From Mycolicibacterium alvei (lineage in GTDB: Bacteria > Actinomycetota > Actinomycetes > Mycobacteriales > Mycobacteriaceae), in contig NZ_AP022565.1 in NCBI RefSeq assembly GCF_010727325.1, positions 5,580,001 through 5,644,000 of the forward strand: a DNA stretch of 64,000 nucleotides, given 5' to 3'. The translations under genes were made by a program, and so were the position numbers. The notes below the pieces were generated by a model, which saw only the letters and a list, made by a program, of their open reading frames with translations, had not been told where the DNA came from and made no database searches. Position 1 is the first letter of the stretch. The number at the start of each line of letters is the position of its first letter. Of this stretch, positions 50,801 to 59,604 are shown piece after piece.

Positions 50801-51190
50801 CGGGTCGAGTTGGAAAAGGGTGTCCAGCTGCTGATCGGTTTGGAAGCGATCTCGGATGCCGATGAGCGTGGGATGCGCACGGTGATGTGCATCCTCAACG
50901 GTCAGCTGCGTCCGATCACCGTGCGCGACCGCAGTATCGCCAGTGAGGTCCCGGCCGCAGAGAAGGCTGATCGCAACAACCCGGATCATGTCGCGGCACC
51001 GTTCGCCGGTGTGGTCACCGTCGGGGTGGCGGCCGGCGACACCGTGGCAGCCGGCGCGACGATCGCCACCATCGAGGCGATGAAGATGGAAGCGGCCATC
51101 ACCGCACCCAAGACCGGCACCGTGGAGCGCATCGCAGTCGCGAGAACCGCGCAGGTCGAAGGCGGCGATCTGATCCTCGTCATCACTTAA
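47807..51190 (+). CDS. pca: Pyruvate carboxylase
   Basis: A complete 1127-residue single-chain pyruvate carboxylase. Biotin carboxylase domain (1-450, KAVAGGGGRGMR, EMNPRIQVEHTVTEE), carboxyltransferase domain (about 520-850, TDTTFRDAHQSLLATR near 525 with metal-site residues, and HVHTHDTPGG), and biotinyl domain with EAMKMEA, Lys1093. GTG at 47807 overlaps prpC by 4 bp. The enzyme converts pyruvate to oxaloacetate; since the methylcitrate cycle consumes oxaloacetate and makes pyruvate, joint expression would close the loop. Confidence 0.95.
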   Translation: MISKVLVANRGEIAIRAFRAAYEMGIATVAVYPYEDRNSLHRLKADESYQIGEIGHPVRAYLSVDEIIRVARHSGADAVYPGYGFLSENPELAAACAEAGITFVGPSAQVLELTGNKARAIDAARAAGLPVLASSEPSASVAELVTAARDMAFPVFVKAVAGGGGRGMRRVAHPDALPEAIEAASREAESAFGDPTVFLEQAVINPRHIEVQILADTDGNVIHLYERDCSVQRRHQKVIELAPAPNLDPVLRDRICADAVAFAREIGYSCAGTVEFLLDERGRHVFIEMNPRIQVEHTVTEEITDVDLVSSQLRIAGGQTLAELGLRQEEITPRGAALQCRITTEDPANGFRPDTGRITGYRSPGGSGVRLDGGTHVGAEVSAHFDSMLVKLTCRGRDFGLAVRRARRAVAEFRIRGVSTNIPFLQAVLDDDDFAAGRVTTSFIDERPELLTAHTPADRGTRILNYLADVTVNKPHGQRPCAVYPHDKLPRLNLTVAPVPGSRQKLIELGPEDFSSWLRDSPSVAVTDTTFRDAHQSLLATRVRSSGLLAVAPYVARMMPQLLSIECWGGATYDVALRFLKEDPWERLAALREAVPNICLQMLLRGRNTVGYTPYPELVTSAFVDEATRTGIDIFRIFDALNNVESMRPAIDAVRETGTAIAEVAMSYTGDLSDPSENLYTLDYYLKLAEQIVDAGAHVLAIKDMAGLLRPHSAHLLVSALRSRFDLPVHVHTHDTPGGQLATYLAAWQAGASAVDGAAAPLAGTTSQPALSSIVAAAAHTSFDTGLSLGAVCDLEPYWEALRKVYAPFESGLPAPTGRVYTHEIPGGQLSNLRQQAIALGLGDRFEEIEIAYSAADRVLGRLVKVTPSSKVVGDLALSLVGTGASAQEFAADPARYDIPDSVIGFLRGELGDPPGGWPEPLRTRALEGRGPARPIEVLSAEDEELLAAPGPKRQAALNRLLFPAPTKEFEAHRETYGDTSRLSANQFFYGLRRGEEHRVELEKGVQLLIGLEAISDADERGMRTVMCILNGQLRPITVRDRSIASEVPAAEKADRNNPDHVAAPFAGVVTVGVAAGDTVAAGATIATIEAMKMEAAITAPKTGTVERIAVARTAQVEGGDLILVIT

Positions 51191-51250
51191 CACGATGACC
51201 GCTTTAGCCCACTGCGGCTGGAAGATTCGCCGTCGCCTATGGAGGTACCT

Positions 51251-52147
51251 GTGTCCCTGAACACCGTCGCGCTCGAGTTGGTGCCGCCCAACCTCGATCG
51301 CGGAGCAGACCACGCATTGGAGGAAGCGCAGAAGGTGGCGCGACTCGCCGCGGGCAGCGCTGTGGGAAAACACCTCGGCCACGTCATGATCCCGGCGATG
51401 ATCGCCGAAGACGACGACCGACCCATCGAGATGAAATCGAAGATGGACGTCCTCGACTACTGGTCGATCATTGCGCCCCAGCTTCCCGGGGTGCGTGGGC
51501 TGTGCACCCAGGTCACCTCCTTTTCCGACGAGACGTCATTGCGCAGCCGGCTGACCAACCTCCGCGGAGCGGGATTTGACGGCGTGACCTTCGTGGGTGT
51601 GCCACGCACGATGAGCGACGGCGAAGGCTCCGGCATCGCACCGACCGACGCCTTGTCGAAATTCGACGGCCTCGTCGAGAACCGCGGGGTGATCCTGATC
51701 CCCACCCGTGACGCAGAGCAGGGCCGTTTCTCGTTCAAATGCGACAAAGGCGCCACCTTCGCGATGACCCAGTTGCTCTATTCAGATGCGGTGGTCGGTT
51801 TCCTGCGTCGGTTCGCGCAGGAAAGTGACCACAGGCCCGAGGTCCTGCTGTCATTCGGCTTTGTGCCGAAGCTGGAAACGAACGTGGGGCTCATCGACTG
51901 GCTGATCCAAGACCCGGGAAATGAAACCGTCGCGCAGGAGCAGGCTTTCGTGAAATCCCTGGCCGCGGGTGAACCCGCCGACAAGCGGCGACGGCTCGTT
52001 GACCTCTACAAGCGGGTCATTGATGGAGTGGCCGACCTCGGGTACCCCCTCAGCCTGCATTTCGAGGCGCCATACGGTGTTTCCCGGCCCGCTTTCGAGA
52101 CCTTCGCCGAGATGCTGGACTACTGGTCACCCGCACCGGCGCCCTGA
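51251..52147 (+). CDS. Methylenetetrahydrofolate reductase, atypical mycobacterial type
   Basis: A 298-residue TIM-barrel-like protein. It resembles the MTHFR-like proteins of M. smegmatis reported to be monomeric, NADH-using and flavin-free; I rely on memory for that. Visible segments include LELVPPNLDRG at the start, FDGVTFVGVPR and LLSFGFVPKLETNVGLIDWLIQDP in two parts. GTG at 51251 is chosen because GGAGGT lies 4-5 bases upstream; the ATG at 51239 falls on that site. It would produce 5-methyl-THF for methionine synthesis. It follows pca by 60 bp. Confidence 0.65.
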   Translation: MSLNTVALELVPPNLDRGADHALEEAQKVARLAAGSAVGKHLGHVMIPAMIAEDDDRPIEMKSKMDVLDYWSIIAPQLPGVRGLCTQVTSFSDETSLRSRLTNLRGAGFDGVTFVGVPRTMSDGEGSGIAPTDALSKFDGLVENRGVILIPTRDAEQGRFSFKCDKGATFAMTQLLYSDAVVGFLRRFAQESDHRPEVLLSFGFVPKLETNVGLIDWLIQDPGNETVAQEQAFVKSLAAGEPADKRRRLVDLYKRVIDGVADLGYPLSLHFEAPYGVSRPAFETFAEMLDYWSPAPAP

Positions 52148-52158
52148 GTGGACCACAG

Positions 52159-52983
52159 ATGAACTACCACCGTCGCGGCGCAGCATCGGCGCGTCTCCGG
52201 CCCACTCAAATGCGGGTCATGGGGGTGTTGAACGCGACACCGGATTCTTTTTGGGCCGACAGCAGATTTGATGTCAGCGCACTGGCGGTTGCGGCTGGAC
52301 GACGCATGTTCGACGCCGGGGCGTGGGCGGTCGACATCGGTGGAGAATCCACCCGGCCCGGCGCTGTGCCGGTATCCGTCGACCAGGAACTCGCTCGAGT
52401 GCTACCCGTCGTCGGTGGGCTCGCACACCTGGGCACGGTCTCCGTGGATACGCGCAACCGTGAAGTGGCCGAGGAGGCTGTCCGAGCCGGCGCCGGCATC
52501 ATCAACGATGTCTCGGGCAAACTCTACGATCTGGCAGGGCGGCTGGGTGTCGGATATGTCAGCGTGCACTCCCAGACGGTGCCCGTCCTCGCCGGAGTAT
52601 TCCCGGAGTACGAGGACGTGGTCGGTGAGGTGGCGTGCTACGTCACCAGCGTCGCGCAGGCGGCCGCCACCGGCGGTGCCGGGCCGGTCTGGATCGACCC
52701 GGGCATCGGATTCGGAAAATCCCCCCAGGACAACCTGGAGTTGCTGCGCCGACTACCGGAGCTCTGCGATCAGGGTTTCCCGGTGTTGCTCGGAGTGAGC
52801 CGAAAATCATTCATCGGCAGTATCACTGGACGCACAGTCGATGACCGATTGGCTGGGTCTCTGGCCGTGGTTGCGCCGGCGTGGTCGGCGGGCGTCGACG
52901 TCATCCGGGTGCACGATGTCGCCGAGACGCTGGACACCATTGCGATGCTTCAGGCGATCTGGGGACCACCGCCGGGACCATGA
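52159..52983 (+). CDS. Dihydropteroate synthase paralogue
   Basis: A 274-residue DHPS-fold protein. Conserved family pieces: MGVLNATPDSF (about 21-31), DIGGESTRPG (about 59-68), SVDTRN, INDVSGK, DPGIGFGK and GVSRKSFIG, and RVHDV near the end. The pterin-loop motif usually followed by SDGG reads WADSR, and the usual HM-x-G segment reads VHSQTV, so it may not be the main FolP. FolP2 of M. tuberculosis is also a divergent paralogue. It is 11 bp after the MTHFR-like gene, suggesting a shared folate/one-carbon role. Confidence 0.78.
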   Translation: MNYHRRGAASARLRPTQMRVMGVLNATPDSFWADSRFDVSALAVAAGRRMFDAGAWAVDIGGESTRPGAVPVSVDQELARVLPVVGGLAHLGTVSVDTRNREVAEEAVRAGAGIINDVSGKLYDLAGRLGVGYVSVHSQTVPVLAGVFPEYEDVVGEVACYVTSVAQAAATGGAGPVWIDPGIGFGKSPQDNLELLRRLPELCDQGFPVLLGVSRKSFIGSITGRTVDDRLAGSLAVVAPAWSAGVDVIRVHDVAETLDTIAMLQAIWGPPPGP

Positions 52984-53567
52984 GGTCGGACCCCAGGTAT
53001 CAACAGGTGAGCCGCGGAGTGTGGGATAGCTCACGTCTGGTGTTGCTGTGGCGGTGCAGAATTGGCTGAGACGAGCCGCCGACGGAGAAAGTCGACCACA
53101 ACCACCCCGCCTGCTTCGCAGTAGCGTTCGCGGACGTGACTCGATTGCGTCGCAGCTGCCGTCTTCCGCACATCGAAGCGCGGCCGTCCTGGTCTGCAGC
53201 CCGCGGTGCCCGAAGGCTGCGCGAGAAACGCTGTTGTACTGGGCATTTGGAACCGCTCCGAATATCAACGGTTGTTGTGAGTCGGATTTGGCCTCAGCCT
53301 GCGTACCGAAAGGGAAGCCCCATCATCGGGAGAGTTTTGGTTAGTCTCACCCTCGCTGATCTGAGGAGGCTGCGGATCCGGGCGTGGCGCACACATATGG
53401 GTGGTGCACCCCGGCCTGCGCCGGACAAAGGGGGATGGGCATGTGCCGTGCGATGAAGTGTTGCAGGACAAGGTGACTGGCTGACAGTCGGTTCCAATGC
53501 AATCAACCGATCCCGTACTGGAAACGAAAGGTGAGGCTGGGTCTCATCGACCCGCCGATATACAGAT
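52984..53567. other. 584-bp intergenic region before mbtL
   Basis: No protein-coding gene is supported; short open frames (e.g. 53136-53456, plus) have arginine-rich shadow composition. It contains an IdeR-box-like sequence at 53336-53354 and a second weaker half-site at 53527-53545 (AGGTGAGGCT). The far end is AT-richer (GATATACAGAT just before the mbtL ATG), consistent with a promoter close to the start. Confidence 0.5.
53336..53354. promoter_or_regulatory. IdeR-box-like sequence
   Basis: TTTGGTTAGTCTCACCCTC matches the iron-regulator consensus TTAGGTTAGGCTAACCTAA at 13 of 19 positions, with the central GGTTAG-x-CT best kept. It lies 214 bp before mbtL, which is iron-regulated in M. tuberculosis. 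The distance and mismatches keep this tentative. Confidence 0.4.
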
Positions 53568-53831
53568 ATGACCGCTACCGATTCACCCGCAACGCCCGCC
53601 GTGTCCGAGGGGCTGGTCTCGATTCTTCGTGACGATCTCGAACTGCCATGTCAATCACTCAGTGCCAATACCCGTCTCGTCGAGGACCTCGGGATGGATT
53701 CGGTCTCGTTCGCCGTCGGCCTGGTGACGATCGAAGAGAAATTCGGTGTACAGCTCAGCGAGGAAGACCTCATCACCTGCCGTACTGTGGGTGATCTGCA
53801 GTCGGTGATCGACCTCAGGAGCGGGGCATGA
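53568..53831 (+). CDS. mbtL: Acyl carrier protein, mycobactin type
   Basis: An 87-residue acyl carrier protein; DLGMDSVSF carries phosphopantetheine Ser45. It closely resembles MbtL (Rv1344): SILRDDL, TRLVEDLGMDSV, FAVGLVTIEEKFGV and LSEEDLITC. MbtL carries the fatty acyl chain that MbtM activates and MbtK transfers to the lysine of mycobactin. The stop overlaps the mbtM start by 4 bp. It is distinct from the INLP ACP at 31584. Confidence 0.8.
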   Translation: MTATDSPATPAVSEGLVSILRDDLELPCQSLSANTRLVEDLGMDSVSFAVGLVTIEEKFGVQLSEEDLITCRTVGDLQSVIDLRSGA

Positions 53832-55393
53832 ACCCGCTCGCCGGCGCCTTGCGGGCGGCGATGGTCGGCTCACCGCACGACCTGGTGGTTCTGGACCGCG
53901 ACACCGACACCTGGCAGCGTCGCCCATGGCCCGAGGTGCACGGCATCGCCGAGCAAGTCGCGGCCTACCTTCTGAGCCGGGACCAGCCCGGCGCGGTTGG
54001 ACTGGTCGGCGAGCCGACGGTGGAACTGATTGCCGCCATTCAGGGTTCGTGGCTGGCGGGCGCCGGGGTACCGATCCTGCCGCGGCCCCAGCGGGGCGCC
54101 GATCCGTCGGAGTGGGCGCGAGCCACGCTATCCCGGTTCAGCAGAATCGGTGTGACCACGGTGTTCAGCTACGGCGTCACCCTGGAGCTGCTGCGGGATG
54201 AAGGCATGTCGTTGACGGTGAGCGATATCGCTGATGCGGCGCGCACCTCGACCTCGGGCCAGCAGCGGTATCCCGACAGTGCCGACGTGGCCATCCTGCA
54301 GGGCACAGCTGGATCCACCGGTTCTCCGCGCACTGCGGTGCTACGTCCGGAAGCCGTGCTGAACAACATTCTGGCCGTCACCCAGCGATTGTCGCTGGGC
54401 CACAACGATGTCGGGTGCTCGTGGTTGCCGATCTACCACGACATGGGCCTGGCCATGGTGCTGACATCGACGATGTCCGGCGGGTCGTTGTGGCTGGCGC
54501 CGACGGGCGCGTTCTCGGCTGCCCCGCTGCGGTGGGCCGATTGGCTGTCCGAATCCGGCGCAACCCTCACTGCCGGACCGAATTTCGGCTACTCGGTGCT
54601 CGGTCGATTCGCGAACCGCATATCCGACGTCGATCTCGGCGCGGTGCGGATCGCGATCAACGGGGGTGAGCCCGTCGACTGTGCCGGTGTCGATCGCTTT
54701 GCCATCGGCATGAGCAGGTTCGGGTTCGACGCCGCAGCGATGACACCGTCCTACGGGATGGCCGAATCGACCTGCGCGGTAACCATTCCCGCTCCGGGCG
54801 AAGGCCTGCGCATCGACATTCCGGACGCTGCGGACGAGGACCGGCGCTATGCGCTGCTGGGTCGTCCGGTATCGGGCATGGAGATCCGCATCGTCCCGTC
54901 TTCGCACGACGAGTCCGCTGCCGTCGGCGAAGTCGAGATCCGGGGCTCGTCGATGATGACGTCCTACCTGGGGGATGCACCCGTCGACGCGGGTACGAGC
55001 GGTGAGTGGTTCCCGACGGGTGACATCGGCTATCTGGTCGACGGTGCGCTGGTGATCTGTGGGCGCTCCAAGGAGATCATCACGATCGCCGGACGCAATA
55101 TCTTCCCCACGGAGATCGAGCAGGTAGTCGGTGAGGTGGACGGCGTGCGTGAGGGAGCGGTCGTCGCTGTCGGTACGGAATCCGGTGCCGCGCAATCACG
55201 GCTCCTGGTGGCAGCTGAGTTCATCGGCACCGAGCAGGACGCCACTCGCAGTGCCGTAATCCGGCGAATCGTGTCGGTGTGCGGCGTGACGCCCGCCGAC
55301 GTCGTGCTGATGTCGCCGGGGTCGTTGCCACGCACGTCGTCAGGAAAACTCCGGCGACTGGAGGTCCGTCGTCAACTGGAGGCGGCGCGGTAG
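53828..55393 (+). CDS. mbtM: Fatty acyl-AMP ligase, mycobactin type
   Basis: A 521-residue ANL-superfamily fatty acyl-AMP ligase resembling MbtM (FadD33). Motifs are LQGTAGSTGSPRTA (about 157-170), CSWLPIYHDMGLAMVL, PSYGMAESTCAVT and the C-terminal ICGRSKEIITIAGRNIFPTEIE with SGKLRRLEVRRQ. The YHDMGL and AGRNIFPTEIE stretches are typical of ligases acting on ACPs rather than CoA. It overlaps mbtL by 4 bp. The M. tuberculosis cluster continues with mbtN, which is missing here. Confidence 0.8.
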   Translation: MNPLAGALRAAMVGSPHDLVVLDRDTDTWQRRPWPEVHGIAEQVAAYLLSRDQPGAVGLVGEPTVELIAAIQGSWLAGAGVPILPRPQRGADPSEWARATLSRFSRIGVTTVFSYGVTLELLRDEGMSLTVSDIADAARTSTSGQQRYPDSADVAILQGTAGSTGSPRTAVLRPEAVLNNILAVTQRLSLGHNDVGCSWLPIYHDMGLAMVLTSTMSGGSLWLAPTGAFSAAPLRWADWLSESGATLTAGPNFGYSVLGRFANRISDVDLGAVRIAINGGEPVDCAGVDRFAIGMSRFGFDAAAMTPSYGMAESTCAVTIPAPGEGLRIDIPDAADEDRRYALLGRPVSGMEIRIVPSSHDESAAVGEVEIRGSSMMTSYLGDAPVDAGTSGEWFPTGDIGYLVDGALVICGRSKEIITIAGRNIFPTEIEQVVGEVDGVREGAVVAVGTESGAAQSRLLVAAEFIGTEQDATRSAVIRRIVSVCGVTPADVVLMSPGSLPRTSSGKLRRLEVRRQLEAAR

Positions 55394-55470
55394 CGCACGC
55401 CGGGCGCGATGAGTTTTACCCTCATCCCGAGTCCTATCAGCATCCATTGTTGACGAAACGGGAGAAACGC

Positions 55471-56121
55471 GTGACCCAGCTGCTCAAAGTCCAGAACTTC
55501 AACGTCTCCAGCGACGGTTTCGGGGCCGGCGAGAACCAGAGTTTTGAGCGTCCGTTCGGTCATGCCGACCCGGGCGAGATTTTCGCCTGGGTGGGCGCAA
55601 CGGCCAGCTGGCCCAACCGCACCGAGCCGGGTGGTAGTCGTGGACTCGACGACTACCTCACCCGCGACTTCCACCACAACATCGGTGCCGAGATCATGGG
55701 CCGCAACAAGTTCAGTCCGTACCGCGGCCCGTGGCAGGATCACGCCGACTGGCAGGGCTGGTGGGGTGAGGAACCGCCGTTCCACACCCCGGTGTTTGTC
55801 ATGACCCATCATGAGCGGCCGTCGTTCACCCTGTCCGACACGACCTTCCATTTCGTCGACGCCGATCCGGCAACTGTGCTCGAACAGGCCCGGGCCGCTG
55901 CGCAGGGCAAGGATGTGCGGTTGGGCGGGGGAGCGAGCACCATCCGGGAGTTCCTGGACGCCGGTCTGGTCGACACCCTGCATGTGGCGGTGGCCCCGGC
56001 CGAGCTGGGCAGTGGTTCGCGCCTCTGGGAGTCACCGGACGAGCTGAACGACCGCTTCCACCATGAGGTGGTCCCGAGCCCGGGCGGCGCGGTCACCCAT
56101 CACCTGTTCTGGCGACGCTGA
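55471..56121 (+). CDS. Dihydrofolate reductase-family (RibD C-terminal domain) protein
   Basis: A 216-residue protein of the RibD-C/DHFR-like superfamily of NADPH reductases. Family features are the opening VQNFNVSSDGFGAG, the NADP-binding GGGASTIREFLDAGLVDTLHVAVAP (in parts, about 155-180) and C-terminal HHLFWRR. Start is the GTG at 55471 with GGGAGA five bases before; longer in-frame readings overlap mbtM. Whether it acts on a folate or flavin precursor is unknown. It follows mbtM by 77 bp and converges with tetR. Confidence 0.75.
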   Translation: MTQLLKVQNFNVSSDGFGAGENQSFERPFGHADPGEIFAWVGATASWPNRTEPGGSRGLDDYLTRDFHHNIGAEIMGRNKFSPYRGPWQDHADWQGWWGEEPPFHTPVFVMTHHERPSFTLSDTTFHFVDADPATVLEQARAAAQGKDVRLGGGASTIREFLDAGLVDTLHVAVAPAELGSGSRLWESPDELNDRFHHEVVPSPGGAVTHHLFWRR

Positions 56122-56138
56122 GCCAGGCGGGTCGTGCG

Positions 56139-56705
56139 TCAGTCCCGGCAACGCACCCCGCGCTCGAACGTGCGGATGACGGCAGGGGCGGCCGCGTGCT
56201 GCGGCATGAGGCCGTCCTTGGAGTCCTGGCAGGCCCACATCACCAGACCATAGAGCGCGTGTTCGAGCCATTGTGTGCTCGATTCTGGATCGAACACGCC
56301 TTCGGCCTGGCCGCGTTCGATCAGGCTGGTCAGATAGCTGTTGTCAGGCACCGCCTCCGGTGGCAGCCCACGAAGAACGGTGGGGTCGTCGAAAAGAAAC
56401 AGCAGCCGGTTACCGACCGAGATCATCGCGTTGATGACGCGCCGCATCGCCTCGATCGCGCAGCCGTCCTCTGGCGCGGCAGCGGCCACGGCGCCGGCCA
56501 CGACCTGTACCGAGTCGATAATCGTCGCGTTGATCAGGGATTCCCGGTCGGGGAAGTAGCGGTGCACGGTGGTGCGCCCGACGCCGGCCGCCTTGGCGAT
56601 ATCGGGCAAGGTGGCGGTCCGGTCGTCGGCCAGGACGGCGGCGGCGGCCTCGATGATGGCCCCGCGGGTGCGCGCCTGAGTGCCCGAGAGCTCGCCTGTG
56701 GTCAT
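56139..56705 (-). CDS. TetR-family regulator linked to mmpSL
   Basis: A 188-residue TetR regulator. HTH at about 14-58 (AIIEAAAAVLADDRTATLPDIAKAAGVG in parts, recognition turn GRTTVHRYFPDRESL). It is the third gene of an mmpS-mmpL-tetR run, 22 bp after the mmpL stop. A perfect 11-bp-arm palindrome overlaps its start codon, pointing to autoregulation. Ligand unknown; probably the MmpL substrate or a drug-like compound. Confidence 0.82.
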   Translation of the reverse strand: MTTGELSGTQARTRGAIIEAAAAVLADDRTATLPDIAKAAGVGRTTVHRYFPDRESLINATIIDSVQVVAGAVAAAAPEDGCAIEAMRRVINAMISVGNRLLFLFDDPTVLRGLPPEAVPDNSYLTSLIERGQAEGVFDPESSTQWLEHALYGLVMWACQDSKDGLMPQHAAAPAVIRTFERGVRCRD

Positions 56706-56727
56706 CCGTCGATGGTATCGACGGATG
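56703..56727. promoter_or_regulatory. Perfect palindrome over the tetR start codon
   Basis: CATCCGTCGAT (56703-56713), GGT spacer, ATCGACGGATG (56717-56727): 11-bp arms without mismatch filling the gap between the mmpL stop and the tetR start, with the tetR ATG inside one arm. Likely TetR operator; an RNA hairpin masking the start is another reading. Confidence 0.7.
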
Positions 56728-59604
56728 TCACGAGGGTCTTGCTACCGGTATCGGCGCTGTCCGGTCCGACAGGTTGCGTGCCGGACGTTGCCGGATCGGC
56801 AGCGGCCACCAGAACCACCGGCCCAGGATCGCGGCGATCGTGGGAGTCATCAGCGAACGCACGACGAGGGTGTCGAACAGCAGACCCAGGCCGATGGTCG
56901 TGCCGCCCTGGCCGATCGCGATCAGGTCACTCGTGGCCATGGAGGCCATCGTGAACGCGAAGACGAGGCCGGCTGCGGTGACCACGCCGCCGGTGGCGCC
57001 CATGGCCCGGATGATGCCGGTGTTGATGCCCGCGCTGACCTCTTCCTTCATCCGCGAGACCACCAGCAGGTTGTAGTCCGATCCGACCGCCAGCAGGATG
57101 ATGACCGAGAACGCAAGCGTCATCCAGTGCAGATCGATTCCCAGCAGGTACTGCCACACCAGGACCGACAGGCCGAACGATGCTGCCAGGGAGAGGATCA
57201 CGGTGCCGACGATGACGAAAGACGCGATCAGGGCACGGGTGATCAACAGCATCACGATGAAGATCAATGTGATCGCGCCGCAGGCCGAGATCAGCAGATC
57301 CCACTGGGCGCCGACCTGGATGTCCTTGTACGTGGCCGCGGTGCCGCCGAGGTAGATCTTGGCGTCGGCGAGCGGCGTCGTCTTGATCGCCTCGCGGGCC
57401 GTCTTCAGGAGCGGGTCGACGTGCGAAATACCTTCGGAGGTAGCCGGATCCACGTCGTGGGTGATGATGAACTGAGCGGCCTGACCGTCCGGCGAGACCA
57501 TCAGGTCCAGCCCGCGTTTGAAGTCGGGGTTGTCAAAGGCCTCCGGCGGCAGGTAGAACGAGTCGTCGTTACGGGCGTCGTCGAACGCCTGGCCCATCAC
57601 CGATGCCGTGTCGGTCATCTTGGCGATCTGGTCGACCAGCCCGTTGAACGTGCTGAACATCGTCTTCATCGTGCCCTGCATGGACTTCGAGATGGCGATC
57701 AACGGTGGCAGCTGCGCCACCAACTGCGGCATCAGCTGATCCATCTCGTTCATGTTCTTCACCGATTCCGCGAGGGTCTCGGTCATGGTGTCGATGCCGT
57801 CGAGCCCGTCGAACAGCGAGCGCATGGACTGGCACATCGGGATGTCGTAGCAGTGCGGCTCCCAATACAGATAGTTCCGCATCGGCCGCATGAAATCATC
57901 GAAATCAGCCATGTGATCCCGCATTTCGTTGGTGCTGGCCTGCATGTCGTTCATGCTTGAGGTGAGCTCGTGGGTGATGCCGGTCATCCGGTTCATCAGG
58001 CCCAGCATGTTCTCCATGATCGTGATCATCCGGCCGAGATCGTCGGTGAGCGTATTCATGTCGCCCATTCGCTCCCGCAGGAACTGCAGGTTCTCGGTCA
58101 TCGACACCGATTGCATACTCACCTGGAAGGGCACCGAGCTGTGCGCGATGGGGCGGCCCAGCGGGCGGGTGATGCTCTGTACGCGGGCGATGCCGGGCAC
58201 CCGGATCAGTTCCCTGGCGATCTTGTCCAGCACGATCATGTCGGCCGGGTTGCGCAGATCCCGTCCCGCATCCACGAGCAGCAGATCGGGATTCATCCGA
58301 GCGGACGTGAAATGTCGTTCGGCGGCTGCATATCCGACGTTGGACGGCAGATCCTTGGGGATGTAGAGCCGCTCGTTGTACGAGGTCTGGTAGCCGGGCA
58401 GGGCCAGCAGGCCGATGAGCGCGAACGCGATGGCCGCGGCGAGAATCGGAACCGGCCAGCGCACCACCGAGGTGCCGAGCCGGCGCCAACCGCGCGAACG
58501 GATCTCGCGCTTGGCATCGAGTAGGCCGAACCGACTGCCGACCACCAGCATCGCCGGCGCAAGTGTGAGTGAGGCGAGCACCACGACGGACATGCCGATG
58601 GCACTCGGCACACCCATCGAACTGAAGTAGTTCAACCGGGTGAAATGCAGGCAGAGCATGGCGCCGGCAACTGTGAGACCGGAGCCGAGGATGACGTGCC
58701 CGACGCCATGAAATGCGGTGTAGTAGGCGTCTTCTCGTTCCTGACCCTTCTGCCGCGCCTCCTGATATCGGCCGACCAGGAAGATGGCATAGTCGGTTCC
58801 GGCCGCGATGGCCAACGAGGTCAACAGGCTCACTGAGAACGTCGACAAGCCGAGCAGGCCGGCGTTGCCGATAGCGGCCACCACACCCCGCGCCGCCGAC
58901 ATCTCCAGAAGCACCACGATGAGCATCAGCAACATCGTCGCGAGCGACCGGTAAACGACGATCAGCATCACCGCGATCACGGCGATCGTGACGAAGGTGA
59001 TCGTGATCATGCTCTTGTCGCCGGCTTCGTTCATATCCGTGGTGAGCGGACCTTGGCCGGTGACATAGGCTTTCACGCCCGCGGGCGGGTGCGAGTCGTC
59101 GATGATCTTGCGGACTGCGGCAACCGATTCGTTGGCCAGCGTCTCGCCCTGGTTGCCCGCGAGGTTGACCTGAACATAGGCGGCCTTGCCGTCGGTGCTC
59201 TGGGAGCCCGCTGCGGTGATCAGGTCGCCCCAGTAGTTCTGCACGTGCTGGACGTGTTCGGTGTCGGCCTGCAGCGTGCGGACCAACTCATCGTAATAGT
59301 GATGGGCTTCGGTGCCCAGGGGCTCGTCGCCCTCCAGCACCACCATCGCGATCGTGTCCGAGTCGAATTGATCGAAGCGCTCGCCGATCTTCTTCATCGC
59401 CACCAGTGCCGGCGCGTCCTGCGGTGACAGTGAGACGGCGTGCTCGTGGCCGACGACCTCGAGTTGCGGGACGAGGGCGTTCAGGACGATGACGAGCACC
59501 ACCCACGCCAGGATGATCGGGATCGAGGCGACGCGGATGACGCGGGCGATGCCGTTGCGGTCGGGGCCCTTGAGTTCGGTGCCGTTGTGCGCGTGGTTGC
59601 CCAT
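56728..59604 (-). CDS. MmpL-family RND transporter (MmpL4/5 type)
   Basis: A 958-residue inner-membrane transporter with twelve predicted helices: one at about 24-44, a periplasmic domain to about 200, five helices (about 205-365), one at about 395-412, a second periplasmic domain (about 420-770) and a last five-helix bundle. The second periplasmic domain holds a long Met/Asn-rich helical coiled-coil stretch (about 495-680) and a Cys pair (HCYDIPMC), as in MmpL4/MmpL5. Proton-relay residues GTDYAIF and GSDYNLL are present. MmpL4/5 export siderophores and drugs. It overlaps mmpS by 1 bp. Confidence 0.9.
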   Translation of the reverse strand: MGNHAHNGTELKGPDRNGIARVIRVASIPIILAWVVLVIVLNALVPQLEVVGHEHAVSLSPQDAPALVAMKKIGERFDQFDSDTIAMVVLEGDEPLGTEAHHYYDELVRTLQADTEHVQHVQNYWGDLITAAGSQSTDGKAAYVQVNLAGNQGETLANESVAAVRKIIDDSHPPAGVKAYVTGQGPLTTDMNEAGDKSMITITFVTIAVIAVMLIVVYRSLATMLLMLIVVLLEMSAARGVVAAIGNAGLLGLSTFSVSLLTSLAIAAGTDYAIFLVGRYQEARQKGQEREDAYYTAFHGVGHVILGSGLTVAGAMLCLHFTRLNYFSSMGVPSAIGMSVVVLASLTLAPAMLVVGSRFGLLDAKREIRSRGWRRLGTSVVRWPVPILAAAIAFALIGLLALPGYQTSYNERLYIPKDLPSNVGYAAAERHFTSARMNPDLLLVDAGRDLRNPADMIVLDKIARELIRVPGIARVQSITRPLGRPIAHSSVPFQVSMQSVSMTENLQFLRERMGDMNTLTDDLGRMITIMENMLGLMNRMTGITHELTSSMNDMQASTNEMRDHMADFDDFMRPMRNYLYWEPHCYDIPMCQSMRSLFDGLDGIDTMTETLAESVKNMNEMDQLMPQLVAQLPPLIAISKSMQGTMKTMFSTFNGLVDQIAKMTDTASVMGQAFDDARNDDSFYLPPEAFDNPDFKRGLDLMVSPDGQAAQFIITHDVDPATSEGISHVDPLLKTAREAIKTTPLADAKIYLGGTAATYKDIQVGAQWDLLISACGAITLIFIVMLLITRALIASFVIVGTVILSLAASFGLSVLVWQYLLGIDLHWMTLAFSVIILLAVGSDYNLLVVSRMKEEVSAGINTGIIRAMGATGGVVTAAGLVFAFTMASMATSDLIAIGQGGTTIGLGLLFDTLVVRSLMTPTIAAILGRWFWWPLPIRQRPARNLSDRTAPIPVARPS

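Noticed and set aside
53136..53456. 106-codon plus-strand frame in the gap before mbtL
   Set aside because: Arg/Trp/Cys-rich, no ribosome site, no domain; covers the IdeR-like box. Treated as noncoding.
53527..53545. Second possible IdeR box just before mbtL
   Set aside because: Only the left half (AGGTGAGGCT) fits; 9 of 19 positions in total, so not called as a site.
56680..57960. Plus-strand open frame of 426 codons opposite mmpL and tetR
   Set aside because: No recognisable domain, Arg/Asp/His-rich composition, entirely antisense to well-supported genes.
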